From NCBI GenBank assembly GCA_026419785.1, contig JAODTK010004921.1:62001-126000 (forward strand): a stretch of DNA of 64,000 bases. Reading direction: 5' to 3'. This DNA comes from Sclerodactyla briareus. Taxonomy: Eukaryota; Echinodermata; Holothuroidea; Dendrochirotida; Sclerodactylidae. The notes beneath the pieces were generated by a model that saw nothing but the letters and a program-made list of their open reading frames with translations, had not been told where the DNA came from and did not search any database. Made by a program: the position numbers and the translations under genes. Positions 12,660-23,811 of this stretch are shown here, one piece after another; positions within the stretch are counted from its first letter, which is position 1; every line of letters begins with the position of its first letter.

Positions 12660-13990
12660 ATTTTGCGGCATTTTAGTGAACACATTCGAAACTGTGATCG
12701 ACAAATTGGGAGTGTTTCCGTGGTATGTGGAGAGATCTCCACTCTCTACCACAACTTTCGCTACCCTGGGGGAAGTGTCACAGGGTTCCGGTCGAAAAAT
12801 TGGATTAATTTCACAAAAGCATTTAGTAACATTTCCAAAATGTGATCGACCATAATGGCGGCCGTGTATAGTTCATGCGGAGAGATCCCTCTCTACTAAC
12901 ACTACTTCGCGTACCTGGGTGAAAATTGCTACAGGAGGCAATCGGTTCCGAGAAACGTAGCCTAAATACGGGAAGTTGATATAGGACGCGGTGTATAGGC
13001 GATACAATCACGATTCGGTCACGAAAACGGATATTTTAGAAAGAGGACTTTTCTATACATTTCGAACTTGTGATCGACCCTCCACACTTTGCTACCCTGG
13101 GGGGAAACGTGTCACGACGAGCGCCATAGGCACGAAAGGTAAAACGGGAAGTGCGATATACGACAAGACGACGCGGTATATAGGGGTTAAAATCGCGATC
13201 ACGGTCGCGAAAACGGATATTTTCACAAAGGGCATTTTGGTACACATTCGGATACTCGATCGACTCTAATGGATTTGGTTCGGGAAGGGGAAAAAGGCTC
13301 CTCTACCACCACACTTCGCTACACTGGACGGCCCCAAGCCAAAGTTCACAGCGAGCGCTTATAAGGCCATATCACCAGGACAAATACGGGAAGTGAGAGA
13401 TACAGAGCACTATGTAAGTGATGAATCGCGATCTGGACGCGAAAACTGATTTTCAGAGGGCATGTTGGTAAACATTTCGAAACTGAGATCAACATAATGA
13501 GGGTGTTTCTGGTAGTGAAGAGATCCCTCTACATCAGCTGTTCGCGCCCTGGCCAGAGTGACGTAGAAGTGGCTGGTATAGGCGATTAAATCGAGACCGG
13601 TCGGCGACAAACAAAAACACAAATATTTTCAAAGCATGTGCAAACATTCCGAAACTGTGATTGATCATAATGGGGGTGTTCGAGTAGTAGATGAGGCCCT
13701 CGCCCACTAATATCCGATACCCTGGGGGACAAGTGTCACAGCGCGAGCCTTTATGGGCCCGGGAAGTTAGCCGTGTAGACTTGATATAAGCGATGAGATC
13801 GCAATCTGATCGGAAGAACAGATATTTTCAAAAAGGCACTTTAATATAATTTCGGAAAGTGATTCGACCATATATGGTGTGTATGATAGCGGAGAGGTTG
13901 CTTCTGTCTGCTACCACCACTTTTCACTTACTTGCAGGCAAATCAATCACCAGCAGATATAGCTAGGGCGCAGAGAATTCGGGATGTTTA
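12660..13990 (+). repeat. degenerate satellite array, units of about 150-230 bp
   Basis: About seven units share the phrases CGAAACTGTGATCGACCAT, GGAGAGATCCCTCT, ACCACCACTTCGCTACCCTGG, GTGTCACAG and AAACGGATATTTTCA. The GTGATCGAC landmark falls at about 12694, 12842, 13070, 13254, 13485, 13657 and 13859. Spacing varies because of large indels. The same unit reappears in reverse orientation at 23280-23790. No coding potential is evident. Confidence 0.8.
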
Positions 13991-14129
13991 CATTTTTTCT
14001 ATCAAATAGCGAGGCGCGGTGAGCAATTGATTAATATGTCCCCCTCCCCCAATTGTTAGGGGGGGGGGCAGCGAACATGAGAGGAATCCCATTGTGGTTA
14101 ACTGAAACGGACTGTATTGACCTGTATCT

Positions 14130-16740
14130 CAAAGTCTAAGCAGTCGCGAAAGCGGAGGACAAGGAGCAGAGAGCCAGTCTGGCTATATAAAGGCTCCCCA
14201 AATTAATAGTCTTCAGGAATATGTCGAGTTGGCTCTTAAAGTCATAATGTGCTTCGCTGACACTGCTTTGGTCGGAAGAATATTCCATAATCAATAACTT
14301 TTGTGAGAAGAAAAAACTTCCTGACATTTTTATTCGACAATGTTGCTGTAAAATCTTAAAAGGGATGGTCTCATCCCGACCGCCGCCGCACTATCGCTGA
14401 ATGTGAAGAAATAACTCGCGTGGATTATTAATGTCGTAAACCCCGTGATGATTGTAAAAAAAACTCCCAACATATCGCCACGAATACGTCTGTCGCCAGT
14501 GACCGTGAGATTCAACTTTCTGAGAATTGCTCATAAGGGAGATGGTGCAAACCTGGAATCTCTTAGTAACCCTCTTCTGAACATTTTCTAGAAGCACAAT
14601 GTCCTTTGTTACTATGGGCACCACTGGATAGCATACTCCCCGATGATTGGGACGGACGAGAGATTGTTACAACCTGATGAGATATCCTTTCCTTAACAAT
14701 GGATCGTTTAATCATTTCCAGGACTTGATTAGCAGGCTTTAAGCGGCTTTAGCACACTGTTGGCTTGGTCCCATACTTCCTGGATAAAGCACTCCACTGT
14801 TAGATGTCTTAATACACGTGTCCCCTATAAAGTAATCATAATCATGTTATTAGGCCAAATGGGGACATTACACTCCCCAGGATGAAACAACATATGCCCG
14901 GCCATTCGGTTGACCAGCTATTCAGTCTGTACAAGTCCTCTCTTAAAAGAAGGCATCACTGGTGACGCCATATCTTGGTATCATTAGCAAATTAAGAATT
15001 ATTAATGTCGATACCCTGGCAATGTCAGGAATGTATAGAGATCAACAGAGGGCCTTATAAAACGACGACTAACGACTGGCTTCCACTCAGATTCAACTCC
15101 GTTTACAATAACTCTCTGTTGGCGACCACTGAACCATGCTCTATCCATTTGGAGACGTGACAGTAAATACCGTGACTGTGTTCAACCCTTTTAATTAAAC
15201 GAGCATGTGGCACTTCATCAAAAGCTTTACTAAAGTCAAAGTAAATAACACTACGGTTAAGCCATCGTCGAGAATATTTGTGACACTCTCCAAGTACACA
15301 AGCAAGTTAGTAAGACAAGAAACGATCACTTCTGAATCCGTATTGAGTCGATCGGATAAGACTGAATTGGACAAGATGACGTTGATAGCATCTCAAGTAT
15401 ATTCAGAATACTTAACGATTCTGGTTCGTGAGACTGACCGGGCGATAGTTGGAAGGGTCACTATGTGTTCTTCTTGAACAAAACTGAACATTAGCTTTTT
15501 CCAGTCGTCTGGAACTAGGAGATCCTGGAAACTTGTTTGAAGATCATACCGAGTGGGTAACTAACTCTCAGCCACTTCGTCAATAATGTTGAACCCAGTT
15601 ACCAGTTGTATATCAGGGGCCTTATCAGCTTTAAGGCCTACAAGATTCTTACGTATAATATCATCAGTGATAATAACACTGGAGAGCTCCTCGTAACTAG
15701 CTCCATTAAATACAAGCCTGAATCTGGAAAGACTGTCCAAAGGATCATGGTGGACAAACTGATTAAGCAAAATAGTTATTCAATACCTCTGCTGTTTTAC
15801 TATCATCCGGAATTGTAACTAACATTGTCAGTACACTAGGGTCCCACTCTCTCCTTAGCCTTGAATTGGTCTACAGACTCTGTTATAAATGACTTTGTGT
15901 CCTTCTTTATATTTGAAGCTAATTTCTTCTCTAAATCCCTCTAGCTTTACGAATGGCACTGGCTAGACCTATTCAACTGACGTTTATATCAAACAAGGTC
16001 ATTGTATGCATTTGTAATTGTATAAGGTTTCCATAATTGGTAGGCTTCTTCCAAGCCTTCTCAGCAGCTTTGGTCATCCAAACAGGCCTCTTCCTCCGAA
16101 CAGGCATCTTTAGAGGGGCGAAACCTCACAGCATGAAGATAATACTTTTGAATCTCTGATACATCTGATCGGCATTTTTTAATACTAAAAACCGATAACT
16201 CTTCATCCCAGTCGATTGTTGAGAGAAAATTGTTCATACCTGTGTAATCTGCATTATAGAAGTCATAATCAGTTCTCCTCCTCCCTTTAATCACCACTGA
16301 AGAAATAACATCCAACAACACAATTATTATGGTACTGAAAGGCTCTAACTGAACGTTCAATCAGTTCAAAGCCAATCAAGTCCCAAATGTCGTCACCTCT
16401 AGTTGGTAATTGACGTGTTGTGCAAAAATAAATCCTGTGTTAACTGTAAGAATTCCTGGCCTCGGTACATGATGTGAGCCACTCCTAGTCAATCGATCTA
16501 TGGTGTGAAAGTCTCCCCAAGAAAAAAACGGAAAAACAGTCGTACAGTGCTTTAAAGTCTCACTCGATGAAGGCTAAAAAACAATTGCAATAATGAAAAT
16601 CCACCCTGGTGTAAATCATCACCGTACACCAAGAGTCTCAGTGTCATCAGTATTGGTGAAATCCTCTAACAAGACCGCATTAGAAGACATCCGCCACCTT
16701 TCCTCCCCTTGCGATCATTCCTAAGCGGGTTGTAACCATC
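14130..16740 (-). mobile_element. CR1-like non-LTR retrotransposon, degraded
   Basis: Read on the minus strand, the 5' part (about 16740-16390) holds an endonuclease remnant with a GDF..IDW-like patch and a DDIWDLIG segment. Then comes the linker YDFYNADYTGMNNFL / IDWDEEL and RRKRPVWMTKA (about 16270-16060), typical of CR1-like ORF2. The RT holds VIYFDFSKAFDEVPHA (about 15245-15195) and FANDTKIW (about 14990-14967) in place of the usual FADDTKIW. The C-terminal tail (about 14630-14140) reads VLLENVQKRVTKR and LNLTVTGDRRIRGDML. Indels and stops break the frame throughout. Confidence 0.85.
14967..15250 (-). pseudogene. RT catalytic core of the minus-strand CR1-like LINE
   Basis: This stretch spans the two catalytic motifs of the reverse transcriptase: FDFSKAFDEV with the first catalytic Asp, and FANDTK at the position of FADD. 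The Asn replaces the first Asp of the usual DD pair. If that is not an assembly error, the enzyme would be inactive. The surrounding element is already frame-broken, so this residue is a secondary sign of decay. Confidence 0.7.
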
Positions 16741-16980
16741 CAAGATAATCCACTTTATCCACAATACTCCTTGCATTGACGAGAAAAAACGACAATTATC
16801 GATACATACTGTTACTGTTTTCGAATTTTACTGTTTTCCAACCTCTGGCGGTGAACGTGTATGTTGATCACCTATTCTGTAACCCTCCGAGAGTCCCGAG
16901 ACACTATTGATCCCTTTCTTATAATCAAGTTTTTTCCCCATTTTCCTTTCGAATCTCCAGCTCTTCTCTCAGCACACAAA

Positions 16981-17005
16981 CGCACACACGCACACACGCA
17001 TGCAG

Positions 17006-17061
<56 letters not shown>

Positions 17062-17095
17062 ACACACACACACACATACAAACAACACGCACCAC
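16981..17095. repeat. CA dinucleotide microsatellite
   Basis: Long CA repeat with occasional TA interruptions. The histidine/threonine- and valine/cysteine-rich ORFs crossing it are artefacts. Confidence 0.95.
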
Positions 17096-18170
17096 AGCGA
17101 CACTAAGTACACCCACGTACAACCACATGCTGGACCACCCAGCACCCATCTGCTAATGGGTATACCCACAGGGGTATCCCGAATTGGAAGTTTCAATCAC
17201 CACAATTGTTGTCATAGCAACCGTTGGATTGCGACCAGCAACACTATTCATCCGGCCTCGCGATAAGGAGTAGCAAGGTCAATTGCGTAAATTAGTTAGA
17301 AATAATTTATAAGCATTTTCAGCTATTGTTCTCTGATGAAAAATTAAGAGAACAGCGAAAGAGTAATGAAAAGGATTTAACGACATATCAACCCATGTGT
17401 ACTAATTATATGAAGTGCCTTGAAGAACTATCACCGTTTAAGGTCCACGATAAGGCCAAATAAAAAAAAATAAAAAAATCAAGTTTCTCTCTCCCCGCCC
17501 GCACGCTTCTTTTCACGCCGCTGGTATTTTTTTTTTAAATATGCCAAAAACTAAAAAAACATTAACTCCAAATTGCTTAGCCTGACTTTCCAGACCCCCC
17601 TCAAGAAGAAACATGGTCCATTTCCCTAAAATGATCCTAAACACCTGAAATTACGATCACAAATTTCTTCCAAAACGGGGCCGAAAATTTGGCCGGATCA
17701 GGCCCGCTTTTTCCTATGTAACAGTGTGTTAGGATACGCCTCTTCTTTTTTTTTTTTCGAACATGTGTCATTTCGGTTCAGTACCAATAAATCAACGAAA
17801 ATCCGCGCCTGTTTCCAATATACTTACTAAATAGATCAAACAATGTGAGCGGAGTATGGGGAAGCTATATCCACCTCTAAAAATTATTTCGGCACAATTT
17901 CGGTGGAGGTACTAAGTAGGCCTAACTGTTGCAAACGGGGTCAGGGGGGCTGCCATCTGTATGTTCTAGTACACACACCTGCGAGGTTGTTGTCACACTT
18001 CAGGCCCATGTGTAGCACCAAGTCACAGTTTAAAATGACCACTACTACCTAAACTCAATGTCGATGTCACTTAGTCAGACTTGAAGGATTTAAAATCAGC
18101 GGCCCGGGCCCTCCTGAATCTCACAGGGTCAGCCGTTCCATTCATATATTGTCCTCGGTTTACAGATAAT
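17096..18170. other. unrecognised sequence
   Basis: Only short ORFs and two short T runs (near 17528 and 17748). Nothing supportable. Confidence 0.4.
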
Positions 18171-18179
18171 AACGGTAGC

Positions 18180-18770
18180 AATCCTTATTTGTGACAATGG
18201 GGTCTTAAGTGTCGTTACTTAGTTCCAGTAATGGGTAATGAATAACCTCCAACCTCTTCTAAAATGTGTTCACCAAGATGATAAGTGCATACAATTGGAT
18301 TTTCTTATGGGGGTCACCACATACGTGTAGAAGCATTATCATTGGCGGACATTTGCCAGACCCTTTCCAATTGATTGAGTGTGTTAATGTCCGTTTGGAG
18401 TTGAAGACAATCACTATGGGACTTGATTCATCACGATTGAGAACGCATCACCGCAAGCCTTATGTCTGAGAGGATTTTCTGGGAAGGTCTGATTTATATA
18501 CCAGAACCGGAAGGCCCCAAACATTCCTTGAGGGACTCCTGAATGTACTTCCACTTCAGCTGAGATGATGTCTCTCCCTGTAGGAAACCTTGCTGTTGAC
18601 GTTTGGTGAGAACTGACTGAATCCACTTTGAAGTGGCGATTCTGATACCTGCACTTTGAGCTTGCTTAATATAGTTGATGGGGCACACGGTCAAACGCTT
18701 TTTTGAAGTCGCACATGATCAGTCAGCCTACTCAATAGCATGCCTGTTTCTTACTGAGAGTAGGCCAGGG
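18180..18770 (-). mobile_element. fragment of a LINE reverse transcriptase
   Basis: On the minus strand the order is CDFKKAFDRVP (about 18715-18683, motif A with the catalytic Asp), WIQSVLTKRQQQ (about 18626-18590), VHSGVPQGMFGAF (about 18551-18513), YINQTFPEN (about 18500-18474, the usual YIND.P), a damaged FADD region (GDAFS, about 18448) and LQTDINTLNQLEK (about 18405-18367). This is the CR1/Rex1 pattern. It is truncated at both ends and broken by frameshifts. Confidence 0.75.
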
Positions 18771-20040
18771 AATGGCATGTGCTCATGAAATTGTGCTTCT
18801 TCCATGCAGGGGTGAATTCAATTTCATTTTAAATATTTTCACGCCATTCGTAGCATCGCTTGTTTGGCTTTGAAGTAACAATACTCACCTCCGTAGATAG
18901 AATGGGAGTCGGTAGCCACCAGCACGTGAAAAGGTGTAGGGAATGGTGGTAGAAGCCCTAATGGTCCCGTCATTGTGTGGTTTGCAAATTGTTTGGAAGG
19001 CGGGGGAGATGGGTTTATGCAAGTGCGATAGGATGGAGGACCCCCCCCCCCCCCCAGAAATCATGTTCAGGTGGACCAAATTATTTTGCCCTCCATATGG
19101 GCTTGCATACCTGTCCCGGCTTTTACTGTTTATCACTTCACTTTTTGTTATTTTGCCTGGTGCCACTGCCATTCGGAAGATGTTTGGCCCTTGGTTCCCT
19201 ACCCAATGGCCTTGGTGCCCTCCAGAATTACCTAAATAGACAAGGCCAAATGGCCGCGCCCTCCTCACCTTAATTCCCCTTAATTCCAGCCCTGAAATAT
19301 GCTTGCGGAGAATATGACAGAAACGGCCCCATCGATAGCCACTCACTCGACCGTAACGGTGAGTACAATGCCACACAAACTTTACGCCTCTAGTTGTAGA
19401 TCACCGACCCGGCTTACAAAAGGTACGCAGGGGCCTGCGTGTATCCAAAAAATGAGTTGTTTGGCGGTGGATCAAGACAAGCAAACTGTGTGCCAATTAC
19501 ATGCACTTAAAATGTCTTTCTGTTCAAACCTTTCGCATTTCCATCTGAACTTGTAATTGGCAAACAGCATGTTGTCCCCTTAAACACCTAAAGAAGACAA
19601 CATTTGATTTGCGGATTAGGAGCTCGTCGGGCGAGTCCTCAAAAAAAAGGCCCTCAACGGACACCCAAAATTGTGGAAAAGTTAAGACGAGATTTTTTTT
19701 TTTTTTTTTTACTTGGCCTAATATGATAATACGTTCAAGACGCACCCTCGATCTAATGCGCAGAAAAAAATACAAAATAAATATTTTCATGAATTCAATC
19801 GAGCTATCAAGTCAATTTAAAAATTTTCACTGGAAATGCGCATAGAACTGAAAAGATGACCACACCAGATGCTGGCAAGATCTTATCTGACGACCACATT
19901 GCTACCGAGACTGAAATGTTTTCATAAGTGTGCGGACTACTATGTCATTTGAGAACATCGTCAGTAGGTGAACCGGATATCATGGAGCTTACGATTAACG
20001 CTAACTGCCTAACAAATAATCAGGCCAATGTCGGCAACGC
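18771..20040. other. unrecognised sequence with a poly-C run
   Basis: The longest ORF is on the minus strand (18885-19376, 163 codons) and crosses a poly-C/poly-G run of about 15 at 19040-19055. Its low-complexity core and lack of motifs make it doubtful. A run of 18 T is at 19695-19710. No gene is called. Confidence 0.35.
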
Positions 20041-20054
20041 AAGGCGGCGCTCAT

Positions 20055-20145
20055 GGGGGGGGACGGGGGGGGGGGGGACGGCGTCCCCCCCAAATTTGGG
20101 TTGGGGGGACGCGATGCATTTCGCCACCCCCTCCCCCCCCCAAGA
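20055..20145. repeat. G-run/C-run inverted block
   Basis: Runs of 6-12 G (20056-20078) are followed by matching C runs (about 20084-20090 and 20135-20142), with GGGGGGACGGCGTCCCCCCC able to fold back on itself. It could form G-quadruplex or hairpin structures, and such runs are also error-prone in assemblies. Confidence 0.6.
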
Positions 20146-22330
20146 TTTTGAGCCCGACTGCTATTTCGATGACACGTATACGGGACATATCCATCGCACC
20201 CATTTTACAACACATGCATGATGGCCCTAAATGATCAAGTTGCAGCGTGAATTCTGCGGCTCCATTTCGGAAATTTATGTACGGTAGTGTTCAGACATTA
20301 ATTATGATGTGCCTCTGCAGACATGTGATGTTCCTTAACATCATTAGAAATTATCATGCAAGAAAGGTTCTCCTCCAATCCCTATCGTTACATAAGACTG
20401 GGCATTCCCCAGCTTTGGTGTGTCTTCCGTCGGTTGGCGTTGTCAACAAATCGCTATCTTGAGGTGAACGGGTGAGACGAGGGGGGTAGTATCCACCTGG
20501 GGGATCTGTGAGTTTAATTATTTATGGTAACGATTACTTGTTGAAAGTTGCGTGCAATAGCTGTGCACATTATATCACTATGACGGCACACGGTGCGGCA
20601 TCGAAAATGCAACCAGGGAATGCCACAATTGTGTGTAAGAAAAGAGAAGTGATTCAAAATTCGAGTGAAGAAAGGCTGTCCAACAACCCAATATTGCCTT
20701 AATTTTGGATGAAATGCCCAAAATTGTAACTTCGGTAACTCGTTGTCGTTGAGAAGGGAAGAATGTGGGGCGTCGGGCAAGTCTACCTTCCTGGCGGGAC
20801 CCTGTGATTTTGTTTTGAAAAATATGGTCTATCTACAAATTTGAAAAGTATTGCAATCAATTTAGTGTGCGAACCTTTTTTGAGAGTTGGTTGCGTGCAC
20901 GGGCACATACTGAGGGGGCAGGTACACGTGCAGGTGGAAACCTCATAAAATAGTCCATCGAACATTCGCGGCCAGGGAACCGCACATTTCGTGCGAGACA
21001 TGATTAAATTGTGGTGAAGACAAGTTTTTTTCATCCAAAGATTGCCTGTCATTTTAGAATGGAATGTCCTGAAGTGTAAACATTTTTTCCGCGCGCTTTC
21101 GCGCGCATTGCGTTTTTATTTCGGTGTTAACTCCATTTAGCCACAAGTCTGGCTCCGAGTGTAGAAATGTCCATCCCGTGGCGCCCGTGTCCGCAAAGAG
21201 GATAAAGCGGGGCCGTAATCTTTGAGTAAGAATTTCAGGTCTATCTAAGTGATGGGTCAGAAAAGGGGTCAGTGCAATGTCATGCGTTGGTCAAATTGAT
21301 CCTGCGAAATATCGCGCTTCGCGCGAACGTAGTGATGGTATTGCCCATTTCGATGATCCTGTCATGACTGAAACCTCACTGCATCGTATTCGATGTCACA
21401 GCATCAACGGCAAAACCTGAAATTGAATCTTAGGCGATAAGTTTTTAGAGAACCTTCCTCAATAAAAAAAATGCTGAATGTTAGGAATGCGGTGACTGTC
21501 GCATAAGGCATGGGAAAGTGCCCGGTCTCCTGCATCTAGGGGTCTGTCAAAACGAAAAATTTTCTTGTAACGCTACGCGTCAACCTGTGATGGCCGCTCC
21601 GCTTTGATGGTAGTCCATCTTGTCCGTCCCCCCCCCCCAACCGACAACACAAATCGCCACCCCATCGAGGCAACGTGTCATTTCAAAACATCATCTTCGT
21701 CCCTACGAGCAATTCAAACCCGCCAAATTTGTTTGAAACTGGTTTGTTATAACGCAACATGTGCCCTAGATATTCGACGTCCTTCTGTTTTATCACGTGG
21801 CATCTCACGTGCGTCTCTTTTGTTCTCGAGGGTCAGTGACCGTCTCCTCGAGGGGACAATTACACTCCCAGTTTGTTGCCCGTTGTGCCGTGTTGGAGGG
21901 AAGGAAGTCGGTTCCATCCATAACTCTAGCTACCGACATTTGAAATGCTGACCGCAACGGTAATGTATTTCAAATTTAAACTTGTACAGGTTGAGGCATT
22001 TAGCTAATCTTCATCCGGTTCCTTTTTTTTAATTCCTCGCCGAAGGCAAAGAATCTATGCACTCGTGTCCTTGCGTATGCGTGTTTGTGTGTGTATGGTT
22101 GGGTGTGTGTGGTGTTTGTTTGTGTGTGGTGTTTGGTGCATGTGTGTGACACTCCTTGTACGGCACGAGATATCTAACGAAAGCGAAACAGTTATCTAAG
22201 TTTCCAATAGGCACACGCGTTGCTAATTGGAGAGGATAACCTATGTTTTAGTGCCAGAAGCTTAAGGTAATTCAAAGGTCACCAGACAGGGCCGAAGTCT
22301 AAAAAAAAAATGTCAGTATCCGATATTGAT
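20146..22330. other. unrecognised sequence
   Basis: A 115-codon plus-strand ORF (21604-21951) has no recognisable motif. A small GCGCGC/GCGCGC hairpin lies at about 21092-21107, and a GT-rich stretch at 22078-22150. No RNA gene or coding exon could be supported. Confidence 0.35.
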
Positions 22331-22339
22331 GACGCAAAA

Positions 22340-23110
22340 GTATAGTAAGTTCATATTAGGTGTGTGCGGTTGCACGTTTGTGTAAGGAAACACCTATTGT
22401 TTTTTGGTGTCAGTATTAAGTCAGAAGGTCACCATAGGGCAATCACTTCCATATATTGGCAAACAAGAATATCAGAGCAATGTTGCAATGGTTCTGTTCG
22501 TCTAGGCGAACTACATCTGGTGACCTATTTCCACATTTGAACCCTTATGACATGCGTATAACATAAGGACCTCTGTGGACCTCCAAGGGCATTTTTTTGG
22601 TGACGGCCAGACTCGGCTTGTTGCAACAACAATAATTCAATTGTAAGACGTTACTAAAAACATACTATCAGCTAGCCTATGTCCTCGGTATAAAGGTTAA
22701 AACAACCTCTGAACACTGATGAAAAGTCGAGCTTCAATATCTTCGCAGCGAAACATTTTAGGAGGTTGGCGCAAGGGAGGATTGGGTCGTCTGTGCAAAA
22801 CTACAGTCGGGTGATATATTTTGATCATTGACCTTTTGATCTCATTTGAACTGATGATTCTGTGACCTTCTGGGTCAGTTCTCGGGTTAATGACTCGTTT
22901 TGTTGCAACATACCAATAGGTCAATTACATTGACGCTACCAAAAAACATCTATCACACACATCTCATTCAGGTTCTCTGTAGAAGGGTGAAACATCCTCT
23001 AAAACACTTATAAATCTCATGCGTTTCGACACTGACTTCGCGAGACTGAAACATCTCGGAGGAAAGGAATAGCGGAAGGAGAGGTTCTGTTCGTCTGTGT
23101 GGTTACCAAT
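22340..23110 (+). repeat. degenerate tandem repeat, period about 290 bp
   Basis: Three diverged copies share GTTGCAACA (near 22620 and 22902), ACGTTACTAAAAACAT or ACGCTACCAAAAAACAT, AAACATCCTCTAAAACACT-like stretches, GCGA.ACTGAAACAT.T.GGAGG, and GTTCTGTTCGTCT (near 22494, 22783 and 23085). Spacings are about 282-302 bases. Non-coding as far as can be seen. Confidence 0.6.
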
Positions 23111-23279
23111 GGAATCCAACGTTCATGTACCCACTCAAAACTAGCTTTGTTATGGATATTGACAATCATAAACTGGTTCATTGATTTCAACTGTAGTTAA
23201 GATGACTTATTGACCTCAAATTCCTTGAAAAATCCCGTATGTTCCATTGGTCAACGATAATTACGCATGGACAGTTTCA

Positions 23280-23795
23280 TGAAACTCCGATTTGAAAAAG
23301 TAGGAGGAGAAGATTTTGAGTGTTTCGTCTATATCACACTTCACGTATTTGTATTCTGAAGCCTATGGCGCTCGCCGTCGTGACACTTTGACCCAGGGTG
23401 GGTATAGAGAAGTGTGGTGGTAGGGGGACCTTCGACTATCCGGAAAACCCCACATTCTGGTCGAATGTTCAAATGTTTACCACAATATCCTTGAAAGTAT
23501 CAGTTATCCGACCTGATCGCTGATTTCATCGATTATTACCACCCGTCTACGGGTCACGCTGGCCTACCTTCCCAGAGCCTATGGCGTCGTTGTGTTAACC
23601 ACATGAAGGCCGAAGCCGATGCAAACGAGCAAAGGGTGGTAGAGGGACCTTTCCTCCCCCGAAACACCCTCATTATGGTCGATCACTGTTTCTAAATGTT
23701 TACCAAAGATTTCGTTTTCGCACACGGATCGCGATTTATGCCTAATATTGTATCTATATATCACACTTCCCGTATTTGCTGCAGTTGGGCATGGG
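23280..23795 (-). repeat. satellite block, inverted relative to the 12.7-14.0 kb array
   Basis: Read on the minus strand, it repeats the phrases of the array at 12660-13990: GATCGACCATAATG, CCCTCTACCACC, ACCCTGGGTCAAAGTGTCACGACGG-like text and GCGCCATAGGC, with AAATACGGGAAGTGTGATATA at unit ends. The CCTATGGCG landmark lies at 23362 and 23578, a period of 216. A poly-G run (about 23799-23811) follows. Confidence 0.7.
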
Positions 23796-23811
23796 CCGGG
23801 GGGGGGGGGGT

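Noticed and set aside
16861..17266. His/Thr-rich and Val/Cys-rich ORFs on both strands
   Set aside because: Products of the CA microsatellite.
18885..19376. 163-codon minus-strand ORF as a gene
   Set aside because: It crosses a poly-C run, has no recognised motif, and the opposite strand is equally open.
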